A stretch of 33,156 nucleotides of DNA, from positions 1 through 33,156 of the forward strand of contig NZ_SMAC01000022.1 of the NCBI RefSeq assembly GCF_004342115.1, in the 5' to 3' direction. The DNA is from Mannheimia haemolytica (GTDB lineage Bacteria; Pseudomonadota; Gammaproteobacteria; Enterobacterales; Pasteurellaceae). Both the position numbers and the translations under genes were made by a program. Under the pieces are notes generated by a model. The model did no database searches. It saw only the letters and a program-made list of their open reading frames with translations, and was not told where the DNA came from. Positions 17,244 to 26,208 of this stretch are shown piece after piece (within the stretch, counting starts at the first letter, position 1; each line of letters begins with the position of its first letter).

Positions 17244-18026
17244 ATGGCAACCATTGAACAATTTCTTGATGTTGTAAACCAACTTCGCCACCCTGAACAC
17301 GGCTGCCCGTGGGATCTCAAACAGAATTTTGACACGATGTTGCCCCACTTGTTGGAAGAAACCTATGAGGTAGCGGAAGCGATTCACACCCAAGATCGCA
17401 CTGCTCTGCGTGAAGAATTGGGTGATTTATTACTGCAAGTGGTCTTTTTAAGCCAATTAGCGAAAGAAGAAGGAGCTTTTACGTTTGATGATGTAGTAAC
17501 CGATATTCACGATAAACTGATTTACCGCCACCCTCACGTTTTTGGTGATGTGAAAGCTACTAATAGCGAAGAGGCCTTACAAAGTTGGGAGGCACAAAAA
17601 GCGAATGATGCAAAACACCGTAGCCAAGATTCTATTTTAGACGATTTACCTTTTGCTTTGCCTGCTCTTACCCGTGCAAATAAGCTACAAAAACGGTGTG
17701 CGAAAGTCGGATTCGATTGGGATAACCCGCACGATGTGCTGGCAAAAGTTGAAGAAGAACTCGATGAAGTCAAAGCAGAAATCGCACAATATCCGGCTCG
17801 CTCCGCCGAACTTGCTGAAGAATTAGGTGATCTCTTGTTTGCGATTGTAAATTTATGCCGCCATTATCATACCGATGCCGAGGAAATTTTACGCAATGCA
17901 AATCTAAAATTTGAACATCGCTTTCGAAAAGTTGAAAAATCTGTGAAAAAATCGGGAAGAACTGTAAAAGAATGTAAATTAGAAGAATTAGATGTAATTT
18001 GGCACAAAATAAAAGTGGTAGAATAA
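17244..18026 (+). CDS. mazG: Nucleoside triphosphate pyrophosphohydrolase MazG
   Basis: 260 residues with two MazG repeats. The first contains CPWDLKQNFDTMLPHLLEET and EELGDLLLQVVFLSQLA; the second contains KVEEELDEVKAEI and EELGDLLFAIVNLCRHY. The acidic EExxD/ELGD residues bind magnesium. The protein hydrolyses NTPs to NMP and pyrophosphate, removing aberrant nucleotides and affecting ppGpp levels in E. coli. AAGGAAA precedes the ATG, and an uptake signal sits just upstream (about 17220). cpxR follows 67 bases downstream. Confidence 0.95.
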   Translation: MATIEQFLDVVNQLRHPEHGCPWDLKQNFDTMLPHLLEETYEVAEAIHTQDRTALREELGDLLLQVVFLSQLAKEEGAFTFDDVVTDIHDKLIYRHPHVFGDVKATNSEEALQSWEAQKANDAKHRSQDSILDDLPFALPALTRANKLQKRCAKVGFDWDNPHDVLAKVEEELDEVKAEIAQYPARSAELAEELGDLLFAIVNLCRHYHTDAEEILRNANLKFEHRFRKVEKSVKKSGRTVKECKLEELDVIWHKIKVVE

Positions 18027-18093
18027 AAAACATCAATTGTTATAATAATTTTTACCTTTGTAAAGTTAGTTTTAATTTTATAGGAAATATTTT

Positions 18094-18240
18094 ATGTCAA
18101 AAATCTTATTAATAGATGATGATATTGAGTTTACTGAGCTACTAACTGAATTACTTTCATTAGAAGGATTTAAAATGAAAGTTGTGCATAATGGTTTAGA
18201 AGGCTTAAATGAGTTAGAGTCTAATCAATATGATTTGTAG
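18094..18240 (+). pseudogene. cpxR: CpxR response regulator, 5' fragment
   Basis: ATG 18094 (AGGAAA ribosome site) starts MSKILLIDDDIEFTELLTEL, then LSLEGFKMKVVHNGLEGL, the receiver-domain start of CpxR with its acidic DDD. The reading frame enters the IS at 18236 and stops at TAG 18238-18240, after 48 codons. That is about three residues before the expected phospho-acceptor aspartate. The rest of the receiver domain and the DNA-binding domain are absent. The matching end of cpxA lies on the other side of the element. Confidence 0.85.
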
Positions 18241-19435
18241 AAGATCAAACCTAATCTGACAGTTCCCGTTTAAAATTATAGTGTCTGTCAGATTAATTTG
18301 AGCTTAAATGCTTTTCCGCCCAAATCCGTTTTCCATCAAGTAATGTTTCCATCGGTGTTCTGCCGCAGCACATTTTTCCTTGATGAGTTCAATGATGATT
18401 ATAATACATTAACCATTCATCTAAATCCGCTTGTAATGTCGCTAAATCCATATAAATTGTCTTCCTAAATACGACTTGGTAAAACTCTTGTAAAATCGTC
18501 TTATGGAAGCGTTCGCAGATACCATTCGTCTGGGGATGCTTCACTTTCGTTTTCGTATGCTCTATGTCATTTATCGCTAAATAAAGCTCATAATCGTGAT
18601 TTTCCACCTTGCCACAGTACTCACTGCCTCGGTCGGTAAGAATACGCAACATCGGTAATCCTTGGGACTCAAAGAACGGTAGGACTTTATCATTGAGCAT
18701 ATCTGCTGCACTAATTGCTGTCTTCATCGTATACAGTTTTGCAAATGCGACTTTACTATAAGTATCAATAAAGGTCTGTTGATAAATGCCTCCAACCCCC
18801 TTAAGATTCCCCACATAGAAGGTATCTTGTGAACCTAGATAGCCCGGATGAGCCGTTTCAATTTCGCCACAAGCCACATCGTCTTCTTTTTTACGCTCCA
18901 AGGCTTGAACTTGGTTTTCACTCAGAATAATGCCTTTCTCAGCCACTGCTTTTTCTAACGCCTTTAAACGCTGTTTAAAGTTAGCGAGATTATGGCGTGG
19001 CCAAATAGAACGCACACCACCTGCTGAAATAAAAATACCTTGTTTACGGAGTTCGTTACTGACTCGTACCTGCCCAAATGCCGGATTATCGAATGCAAAC
19101 TTCACAACAGCTTGCTCTATTGCCTCATCAACACGATTTTTTAAGTTGGGAACGCGTCTATTTTGATTCAGCAATGCTTCAACACCACCTTGCTCAACCG
19201 CTTGTTGATAACGATAGAATGTATCTCGGCTCATTCCCATTACTTTGCAGGCTTGAGAAATATTACCCAGTTCTTCTGCTAAATTTAATAAACCGGTCTT
19301 GTGTTTAATGAGAGGGTTGTTAGAATAAAACATGAGAGTTTCCTTTTTGTTTAGATTGATTTTTGACACTCATATTCTAAACGGGAAACTCTCACTTTTT
19401 AGAGTGAATTGTCAGATCAAGTCTGATCTTCTACA
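18236..19435 (-). mobile_element. IS481-family insertion sequence, 1200 bp
   Basis: The terminal inverted repeats both start TGTAGAAGATCA and agree at 26 of 30 positions (18236 inward and 19435 inward). One transposase gene fills the element on the minus strand. The flanking bases (..ATATGATT and CAGCACCA..) show no target duplication, which fits a deletion at the insertion point. A diverged relative ends at position 90 in inverted orientation. Confidence 0.92.
18293..19333 (-). pseudogene. IS481-family DDE transposase with a premature stop
   Basis: The start at ATG 19333 (MFYSNNPLIKHKTGLLNLAE) is preferred to a frame start at 19369 because AAGGAAA lies just upstream. Parts: helix-turn-helix GNISQACKVMGMSRDTFYRY, then the rve catalytic core with Asp in FIDTYSKVAF, Asp in LTDRGSEYCG and Glu in TNGICERFHK. 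A TGA at 18389-18391 interrupts LMYYNHH. Read through, the frame continues THQGKMCCGRTPMETLLDGK and ends SSN at 18293. One base change (CGA to TGA, Arg to stop) explains this. The catalytic triad is upstream of the stop, but about 32 C-terminal residues are lost. Confidence 0.85.
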
Positions 19436-19519
19436 CAGCACCAAGGTACTATTCATTTAGATAAAAGTAATATGGGAGGATTAAAAATCGAACTGAAACT
19501 TCCCCTTTGGCGTTCCTAA
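19436..19519 (+). pseudogene. cpxA: CpxA sensor kinase, 3' fragment
   Basis: Directly after the IS, the plus strand reads QHQGTIHLDKSNMGGLKIEL then KLPLWRS and a TAA. This corresponds to the last residues of CpxA, after the kinase G2 box (E. coli QHRGWVKAEDSPLGG, then LPLYKRS). All sensor, membrane and catalytic parts are absent. With the cpxR start on the other side, it marks the two ends of a lost cpxRA pair. Roughly 1.8-1.9 kb should be missing by comparison with E. coli lengths. Confidence 0.85.
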
Positions 19520-19568
19520 GGCAAAAAGCATATCGTTTGTAAAAAACAGTCGAAAAATAACCGCTTGT

Positions 19569-21491
19569 ATGAAATTAATTGAAATAGAAAATCTCAATAA
19601 ATACTTTGGCTTGGGACAAACCCAAGCCCATATTCTAAAAAATATCAATCTCAGTATTGAACGGGGTGATTTTGTCGCAATTATAGGTGCTTCAGGTTCT
19701 GGCAAATCTACCTTAATGAACATTATTGGCTGTTTAGATACTGCAAGCTCAGGTATTTGCCGTATTGATGGCAAAGAGACCCAAACAATGTCTGCAGATG
19801 AACTGTCTGATTTACGCCAACGTAAACTGGGGTTTATTTTCCAACGCTATAATCTCCTTTCAGCTTTGAATGCAAACGAAAATGTTGCCCTACCTGCAAT
19901 TTACGCCGGAATGGATAGCTCATCACGCAAAAAACGAGCTGATACGTTATTAACAAAGTTAGGATTATCAGATAAAACCCAACATAAGCCGAATGAGTTA
20001 TCTGGGGGGCAACAGCAACGAGTCAGCATTGCACGAGCCTTAATGAACGGCGGTGAAATCATTCTTGCAGACGAGCCTACCGGTGCATTAGATTCCAAAA
20101 GTGGCGAAACTGTATTGGAAATCTTGCGAGATCTACACCACGAAGGTCATACCATTATTATGGTGACACACGACCCAAACATTGCCGCTCAAGCCAGCCG
20201 TGTAGTTGAAATTAAAGATGGACAAATCATTCGAGATGAACACCAACGTGCTGATGTTCAGGAAACAGCTCTCAATAAAACGACAACACAAAAAACTCGC
20301 TTTTGGGCTCAACTGTTTGAATCCTTCAAAATGGCAACCAGTGCAATTATGGCACATAAAATGCGGGCAATCCTCACGATGCTGGGCATTATTATTGGCA
20401 TTACCTCTGTGATTTCCGTAGTCGCTCTCGGTCGAGGCTCGCAACAACAAATCCTTTCTAATATCAACAACCTAGGCACAAATACGATGGATATTATGAA
20501 TGGAACCGGCTTTGGCGATAGAAGAGCCAATCTGACTAAGAATTTAACCATCAGTGATGCCTTAATGTTGGGGCGGCAAAGCTATGTGGAAAGCACTACT
20601 CCTTCAAGCAATGTCAGTGCCACATTGATTTATGGTAATACCGCAGTAACCGGTTCAGTACGAGGTGTTGGAGAGCAATTTATTGATGTGAAAGGGTTAA
20701 AGCTGATTTCAGGGCGTTTTTTCAGTGCCGAGGAAGTAAAAAATGTGGCACAGATTATTGTAATTGACCCTAACACTCAAAAAGATTTGGGGCTGACAGA
20801 GCCTGTTGAAGGTAAAACGATTCTAGTGGATAAAAAACCGTTACAGATTATTGGTGTGGCACAACAGTCAAATAATATGAACCAAAGTAGCCTTACCCTG
20901 TGGGCGCCTTATACCACTATTATGCAACGCATTTCAGGTGCAAAACAGATAGATTCACTCACGGTTAAAATTAAAGATGATATTGAAAGCCAAACTGCCG
21001 AAAAAAGCATTACCGAATTGTTGGTAGCTAAACACGGCAAAAAAGATTTCTTTATTATGAATAGTGATACGATCAAACAAACCATTACCAGTACCACCAA
21101 TACAATGACCTTGCTGATTTCCTCTATCGCCCTTATTTCGCTGATTGTCGGCGGTATCGGGGTAATGAATATTATGTTGGTTTCCGTCACCGAGCGAACC
21201 CGAGAAATTGGTGTCCGAATGGCGATTGGTGCAAAACAACGCAATATTTTGCAACAATTTTTAATTGAAGCGGTGGTTATTTGCCTGATTGGTGGTGTAA
21301 TAGGCATTTTGCTCGCAAGTGCTATTATTTGGGCATTTAATACCTTAGGCTCGAATTTTAAAATGATGCTTTCACCTGAATCGGTTGTGATTGCCGTACT
21401 CTGCTCTACTCTTATCGGTGTGGTATTTGGCTACATTCCGGCAAGAAACGCCTCCCAATTAAACCCAATTACTGCTCTGGCACAAGAGTAA
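19569..21491 (+). CDS. macB: MacB-type ABC exporter (ATPase and permease)
   Basis: 640 residues. The nucleotide-binding domain occupies about 1-225 (Walker A GASGSGKST, signature LSGGQQQRV, Walker B IILADEPTGALD). Then come a first membrane helix at about 270-290, a large periplasmic domain, and three C-terminal helices (VGGIGVMNIMLVSVTERTRE and following). MacB works with MacA and an outer-membrane channel to push substrates such as macrolides, peptides or haem-related molecules out of the periplasm. No macA is adjacent; cpxA debris lies 49 bases upstream. The ATG follows an uptake signal directly and has no visible Shine-Dalgarno. Another MacB-like exporter is possible. Confidence 0.85.
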   Translation: MKLIEIENLNKYFGLGQTQAHILKNINLSIERGDFVAIIGASGSGKSTLMNIIGCLDTASSGICRIDGKETQTMSADELSDLRQRKLGFIFQRYNLLSALNANENVALPAIYAGMDSSSRKKRADTLLTKLGLSDKTQHKPNELSGGQQQRVSIARALMNGGEIILADEPTGALDSKSGETVLEILRDLHHEGHTIIMVTHDPNIAAQASRVVEIKDGQIIRDEHQRADVQETALNKTTTQKTRFWAQLFESFKMATSAIMAHKMRAILTMLGIIIGITSVISVVALGRGSQQQILSNINNLGTNTMDIMNGTGFGDRRANLTKNLTISDALMLGRQSYVESTTPSSNVSATLIYGNTAVTGSVRGVGEQFIDVKGLKLISGRFFSAEEVKNVAQIIVIDPNTQKDLGLTEPVEGKTILVDKKPLQIIGVAQQSNNMNQSSLTLWAPYTTIMQRISGAKQIDSLTVKIKDDIESQTAEKSITELLVAKHGKKDFFIMNSDTIKQTITSTTNTMTLLISSIALISLIVGGIGVMNIMLVSVTERTREIGVRMAIGAKQRNILQQFLIEAVVICLIGGVIGILLASAIIWAFNTLGSNFKMMLSPESVVIAVLCSTLIGVVFGYIPARNASQLNPITALAQE

Positions 21492-21513
21492 ATGCGACAA
21501 CTATCTGCTACAC

Positions 21514-21542
21514 TGTAGGGCAAAAAATTTTTTGCCCTTACA
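21514..21542. repeat. Palindrome between macB and the NIF3-family gene
   Basis: TGTA-GGGCAAAAAA faces TTTTTTGCCC-TTACA with one bulged base. The long stem with internal T-run can act as a terminator for macB; it resembles a common short repeat of this family. Confidence 0.55.
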
Positions 21543-21573
21543 TCCATTATTATGCCAAGTTTAAGGAGATAAA

Positions 21574-22344
21574 ATGACAATAACCAATACTGAACTAGAA
21601 CAAATACTGAACACCAAACTTAACAGCTCCGCCATTAACGACTATGCCCCAAATGGCTTGCAAGTTGAAGGGAAAAGAGAAATCAAAAAAATCATTACCG
21701 GTGTGACTGCCACACTTCCCCTGATTGAAAAAGCGATTGAGAGAAACGCCGATGCAATTTTAGTCCACCACGGTTATTTTTGGAAAAGCGAAACCCCATG
21801 CATTCGAGGAATGAAAGGTAAACGCATTAAACAGCTTTTAGTGAATGACATCAATCTCTTTGGTTATCACCTACCACTGGATATTCACCCCGAACTAGGT
21901 AACAACGCCCAGCTTGCTAAGCATTTAGGCGTAAAAAATCTACAAGGTTTAGAAGACAGACCTAATTCAATTCCAATGTACGGTGAATTAGAAAATCCGA
22001 TTTCCGCCAATGAACTAAAACAAAAACTTGAAAAAACGTTACAACGCACCGTTATTTTATGTGATGAATTTGTTCATAGCCCACAAAAAATGATTAAAAC
22101 AATCGGGATTTGCTCCGGCGGAGGACAAGGCTATATTGATTTAGCCTTTGAAAAAGGCTGTGATGCCTTTATTAGCGGCGAAATTTCCGAACAGACCACC
22201 CACTCTGCCCGTGAACAAGGAATCTATTATTTTGCTTGTGGTCATCACGCCACGGAACGAGATGGCGTAAAAGCCTTAGGTGAATGGTTAGCCGTTGAAT
22301 ATGGTTTAGATGTTGAATTTATTGATATTGATAACCCTGCATAA
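21574..22344 (+). CDS. NIF3/YbgI-family dinuclear metal protein
   Basis: 256 residues, full length. Metal-binding motifs: ILVHHGYFWK (two His), GYHLPLDIH and, near the C-terminus, ACGHHATERDG. Proteins of this family form hexameric rings with two metals per subunit. Their biochemical role is unsettled; some databases label them GTP cyclohydrolase I type 2. A strong AAGGAGA ribosome site precedes the ATG. It converges on nrdB across a paired uptake-signal terminator. Confidence 0.9.
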   Translation: MTITNTELEQILNTKLNSSAINDYAPNGLQVEGKREIKKIITGVTATLPLIEKAIERNADAILVHHGYFWKSETPCIRGMKGKRIKQLLVNDINLFGYHLPLDIHPELGNNAQLAKHLGVKNLQGLEDRPNSIPMYGELENPISANELKQKLEKTLQRTVILCDEFVHSPQKMIKTIGICSGGGQGYIDLAFEKGCDAFISGEISEQTTHSAREQGIYYFACGHHATERDGVKALGEWLAVEYGLDVEFIDIDNPA

Positions 22345-22348
22345 AAAA

Positions 22349-22416
22349 TACAAGCGGTTGAATTTCCTGAAAATTTTGCAATTTGCAAAAAATCACTAAA
22401 AATCAACCGCTTGTAT
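22349..22416. terminator. Bidirectional terminator from paired uptake signals
   Basis: ATACAAGCGGTTGA (22349-22362) and TCAACCGCTTGTAT (22403-22416) are perfect reverse complements of 14 bases. They lie between the convergent NIF3-family gene and nrdB. Confidence 0.65.
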
Positions 22417-22424
22417 ATCATAGT

Positions 22425-23555
22425 CTAAAGTTCAAAATCGCCAAAATCACGGCTATCTACTTTAGCATCAATCTGGCCAACCAAATAAGAACTGACTTCC
22501 ACTTCTTGTGGTGCTACCTGTACATTATCGGAAACCAACCACGCATTGATCCACGGAATGGGGTTGGAACGTGCCTTAAATGGTAATGGTAGTCCAACAG
22601 CCTGCATCCGAATATTAGTGATATATTCAATATATTGCACCAAAATATCCCGATTTAGCCCTATCATCGAACCGTCTTTAAACAGGTATTCCGCCCACGC
22701 TTTTTCTTGTTCAGCTGCACTTAAAAAAAGCTCGTAGGCCTCTTGGCGACATTCACGTGCAATTTCTGCCATTTCAGGATCATCATTGCCATAGGTCATA
22801 ATATTCAATATATGCTGAGTGCCGGTAAGATGTAATGCTTCATCACGTGCAATAAATTTGATGATTTTGGCATTTCCTTCCATAAGCTGCCGTTCCGCAA
22901 AGGCAAATGAGCAAGCAAAAGAGACATAAAAACGAATTGCTTCAAGCGCATTCACACTCATCATACAGAGATAAAGTTGTCTTTTTAGACTACGCAAACT
23001 GACCTCACAGGTTTTTCCATCAACCTGATAACTGCCTTCACCATACAAACTATAGAGTTGGCTGTCACGAATCAAATCATCATAATAGGCGGAAATATCT
23101 TTGGCACGCTTAATAATTTCTTCGTTTGTGACAATATCATCAAATACTATTGATGGATCATTGACAATATTACGGATGATATGTGTGTAAGAACGACTGT
23201 GAATTGTTTCGCTAAATGTCCAAGTTTCAATCCAGGTTTCAAGCTCGGGGATAGACACTAATGGCAAAAGCGCCACATTCGGGCTACGCCCTTGAATGGA
23301 ATCCAACAAGGTTTGGTATTTTAAATTGCTGATAAAAATGTGCTTTTCATGTTCAGGCAGTTGGGCATAGTCAATGCGGTCTTGCGACACATCCACTTCT
23401 TCCGGTCGCCAGAAAAATGAGAGTTGTTTTTCAATCAGTTTTTCAAAAATTTCGTATTTTTGTTGATCATAACGCGCCACATTCACATTTTGTCCAAAAA
23501 ACATGGGTTCTTTTAGTTGATCATTTTTATGTTGTGAAAACGTAGTATATGCCAT
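22425..23555 (-). CDS. nrdB: Class Ia ribonucleotide reductase, R2 subunit
   Basis: 376 residues. Di-iron/tyrosyl radical motifs: [26 protein letters not shown] (Glu and His ligands and the radical Tyr), [17 protein letters not shown] and [14 protein letters not shown]. The C-terminal tail [10 protein letters not shown] docks onto NrdA. The protein makes and stores the tyrosyl radical that is passed to the catalytic subunit. It is 26 bases downstream of nrdA in the same operon. Confidence 0.97.
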   Translation of the reverse strand: MAYTTFSQHKNDQLKEPMFFGQNVNVARYDQQKYEIFEKLIEKQLSFFWRPEEVDVSQDRIDYAQLPEHEKHIFISNLKYQTLLDSIQGRSPNVALLPLVSIPELETWIETWTFSETIHSRSYTHIIRNIVNDPSIVFDDIVTNEEIIKRAKDISAYYDDLIRDSQLYSLYGEGSYQVDGKTCEVSLRSLKRQLYLCMMSVNALEAIRFYVSFACSFAFAERQLMEGNAKIIKFIARDEALHLTGTQHILNIMTYGNDDPEMAEIARECRQEAYELFLSAAEQEKAWAEYLFKDGSMIGLNRDILVQYIEYITNIRMQAVGLPLPFKARSNPIPWINAWLVSDNVQVAPQEVEVSSYLVGQIDAKVDSRDFGDFEL

Positions 23556-23581
23556 GTTATTCTCCTTTATTTCTGTTCTTA

Positions 23582-25852
23582 TTAAATTTTACAAGCACCA
23601 CCAGCACAGCCTTCATCTAAGTCGTCTTGCACATCTTCTGCTCCATCACGGGTATTTTGATAGTAAAGGGTTTTTAACCCGTATTTATACGCCGTTAATA
23701 GATCTTTTAATAATACTTTCATCGGTACTTTAGCTTCTGCAAAGCGGTTTGGGTCGTAATTTGTATTCGCCGAAATCGCTTGGTCAACAAATTTCTGCAT
23801 AATCCCAACCAAATGCAAATAGCCGTCCATATTAGGAATATCCCAAAGCAGTTCATAGTATGCTTTTAAACGTTCATACTCCGGCACAACCTGCTTTAAA
23901 ATACCGTCTTTTGATGCTTTAACACTAATATAGCCACGCGGAGGTTCAATTCCATTGGTGGCATTCGAAATTTGCGACGAAGTCTCCGATGGCATTAAGG
24001 CAGTTAAAGTGGAATTGCGCAAGCCAAATTGCAGAATATCCTGACGTAGTTGTTCCCAATCATAATGAAGCGGTTCTTGAGTTAATTCATCAATTTCTTT
24101 TTTATAAGTATCGATAGGGAGTAACCCTTTGGCATAAGTGGTTTGATCAAAATAAGCACACGCCCCTTGTTCTTTGGCTAAATTCATCGATGCTTTTAAT
24201 AAATAATACTGAATCGCTTCAAAGGTACGGTGAGTTAAATTATTAGCACTGCCATCGGAATAACGCACTTGGTTTTTAGCTAAATAGTAAGCATAGTTAA
24301 TCACGCCTACACCTAATGCGCGGCGATTTAATGAGCTGTTACGTGCAGCTAATACCGGATAATCTTGATAATCTAATAGGGCATCTAGCGCACGAACCAC
24401 TAAATCAGCCAATTCTTCTAACTCATCTAAATTGCTGAGTGTGCCTAAATTAAATGCCGATAATGTACATAATGCGATTTCCCCTTGTTCATCATAAAAA
24501 TGTGCCAGTGGCTTAGTTGGCAAAGCAATTTCTAAGCAGAGGTTCGATTGGCGTATCGGTGCGACACGAGGATTAAATGGGCTATGAGTATTACAATGAT
24601 CGACATTCTGAATATAAATTCGCCCTGTTGAAGCCCGCTCTTGCATCAGTAATGAAAACAATTCTACAGCTTTAACTTTACGTTGCCGAATGCTCGGATC
24701 TTGCTCATATTGCAAATAAAGTTGCTCAAATTTAGCTTGATCAGCAAAAAACGCTTCATATAACCCCGGCACATCTGATGGACTAAATAAACTAATCTCA
24801 CCGCCTTTAATTAAACGTTGATACATCATTTTATTAATCTGTACCCCGTAATCCATATGGCGAGCACGGTTTTCTTCCACACCACGGTTATTTTTTAATA
24901 CCATTAAGCTTTCTGCTTCCAAATGCCAAATCGGAAAATACACGGTAGCCGCTCCACCGCGAACACCACCTTGAGAGCAAGACTTTACTGCAGTTTGAAA
25001 ATGTTTATAAAAGGGAATACAGCCGGTATGAAATGCTTCTCCACCACGAATGGGGCTACCTAATGCCCGAATTGCGCCGGCATTAATACCGATCCCAGCA
25101 CGCTGTGAAACATATTTAACGATTGCAGCCGAGGTTGCATTGATGGAATCTAAGCTATCATCACACTCAATTAACACACAGGAACTAAATTGACGAGTAG
25201 GTGTACGCACTCCTGCCATAATCGGTGTTGGCAAAGAAATTTTGAAAGTGGAAGTCGCATCATAAAAACGGCGAATATAATCTAAGCGGCTTGCTGTTGG
25301 ATACTTAGAAAATAAACAGGCAGCTACGAGTAAATACAAGAATTGAGCCGATTCATAAATCTCTCCGCTAACACGATTCTGCACTAAATATTTTCCTTCC
25401 AACTGCTTTACTGCTGCATAGGAAAACGTCATATCCCGCCAGTGATCAATAAATCCATTCATTGTCTCCCATTCTTCGGGCGTATAGTCGCTCAGCAAGT
25501 CTGCATCATATTTACCTAGCGCAACTAATTTTTTAACGTGCTCATATAAATGCGGTGGCTCAAATTGTCCATAAGCTTTTTTGCGTAAGTGGAAAATCGC
25601 CAAGCGTGCGGCTAAATATTGATAATCTGGCGTATCCTTAGTGATTAGATCAGCTGCAGCCTTGATAATAGTTTCATGAATATCTGAAGTGCGAATACCT
25701 TCATAAAATTGAATGTGAGAACGGAGTTCTACTTGTGAAACAGAAACATTCTCTAACCCTTCTGCCGCCCAAGTAATCACACGATGAATTTTATCTAGAT
25801 TGAGTTGCTCGCGCGTGCCATTACGCTTTGTTACCATTAAACTTTTATTCAT
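23582..25852 (-). CDS. nrdA: Class Ia ribonucleotide reductase, alpha subunit
   Basis: 756 residues. N-terminal ATP cone ([20 protein letters not shown]) for dATP feedback. The active-site barrel contains [13 protein letters not shown], the [12 protein letters not shown] segment with the catalytic Cys, and [20 protein letters not shown]. The redox tail CAGGACKI carries the Cys pair regenerated by thioredoxin or glutaredoxin. The enzyme reduces ribonucleoside diphosphates to deoxy forms for aerobic DNA synthesis. NrdR-like boxes in its promoter indicate repression by NrdR. Confidence 0.97.
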   Translation of the reverse strand: MNKSLMVTKRNGTREQLNLDKIHRVITWAAEGLENVSVSQVELRSHIQFYEGIRTSDIHETIIKAAADLITKDTPDYQYLAARLAIFHLRKKAYGQFEPPHLYEHVKKLVALGKYDADLLSDYTPEEWETMNGFIDHWRDMTFSYAAVKQLEGKYLVQNRVSGEIYESAQFLYLLVAACLFSKYPTASRLDYIRRFYDATSTFKISLPTPIMAGVRTPTRQFSSCVLIECDDSLDSINATSAAIVKYVSQRAGIGINAGAIRALGSPIRGGEAFHTGCIPFYKHFQTAVKSCSQGGVRGGAATVYFPIWHLEAESLMVLKNNRGVEENRARHMDYGVQINKMMYQRLIKGGEISLFSPSDVPGLYEAFFADQAKFEQLYLQYEQDPSIRQRKVKAVELFSLLMQERASTGRIYIQNVDHCNTHSPFNPRVAPIRQSNLCLEIALPTKPLAHFYDEQGEIALCTLSAFNLGTLSNLDELEELADLVVRALDALLDYQDYPVLAARNSSLNRRALGVGVINYAYYLAKNQVRYSDGSANNLTHRTFEAIQYYLLKASMNLAKEQGACAYFDQTTYAKGLLPIDTYKKEIDELTQEPLHYDWEQLRQDILQFGLRNSTLTALMPSETSSQISNATNGIEPPRGYISVKASKDGILKQVVPEYERLKAYYELLWDIPNMDGYLHLVGIMQKFVDQAISANTNYDPNRFAEAKVPMKVLLKDLLTAYKYGLKTLYYQNTRDGAEDVQDDLDEGCAGGACKI

Positions 25853-25885
25853 AATTATTAACCCTTTATAAAATACCTTAGTAAA

Positions 25886-25930
25886 ACACTACATCTTGTG
25901 TTTTTCATTAAAGTAAACACAAGATAGTGT
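25886..25930 (-). promoter_or_regulatory. NrdR-like boxes of nrdAB
   Basis: ACACTACATCTTGTGT (25886-25901) is close to the NrdR consensus (ACAC..AT..TGTGT). A second, weaker copy ACACAAGATAGTGT begins at 25917, 31 bases further, which places both on one DNA face. The second overlaps the -10 hexamer of the candidate promoter. Confidence 0.7.
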
Positions 25931-25949
25931 GCTTAAAGCAAAACATCAA
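25921..25949 (-). promoter_or_regulatory. nrdAB promoter
   Basis: On the minus strand TTGATG (25949-25944) and TATCTT (25926-25921) are 17 bases apart. The -10 hexamer lies inside the second NrdR-like box. The remaining sequence to 26133 is AT-rich, and I see no convincing gene in it. Confidence 0.5.
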
Positions 25950-26133
25950 CCAATAAATTTTTACTTTTTCTCTTGACAGATGCTAAGTTATTTATAAATA
26001 ACCATATTTTTAATAAAGGGATAAAGTTAATTGTCTTATTTAACAACAAACAGGAAATTTTGGTAAGCTCCGAAAATAACAAGAAAGGAAAAACAGCACT
26101 ATTTTATCCAAATTACCAATACCTGAGTTTTAA

Positions 26134-26191
26134 ACAAGCGGTTATTTTTAGCCGTTTTTTTGCAAAATTTGAAGAAAAAATAACCGCTTGT
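26134..26191. terminator. Terminator from paired uptake signals behind znuD
   Basis: ACAAGCGGTTATTTTT (from 26134) and AAAAAATAACCGCTTGT (ending 26191) form an inverted pair with T-runs, 18 bases beyond the znuD stop. Confidence 0.6.
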
Positions 26192-26208
26192 CTTGTTATG
26201 TCGAGAAC

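Noticed and set aside
17037-17393. 118-codon minus-strand frame overlapping the mazG start
   Set aside because: It shadows the mazG start and the small peptide gene in another frame; MazG is clearly the coding frame there.
91-18235. Composite transposon between the two IS copies
   Set aside because: The enclosed genes are mostly core genes in plausible native order, and the IS ends interrupt res and cpxR. The block looks like resident chromosome with two insertions, not cargo.
20900-21310. Overlapping 100-132-codon antisense frames in macB
   Set aside because: Membrane-helix codons give long open antisense frames; no ribosome sites or family patterns were seen.
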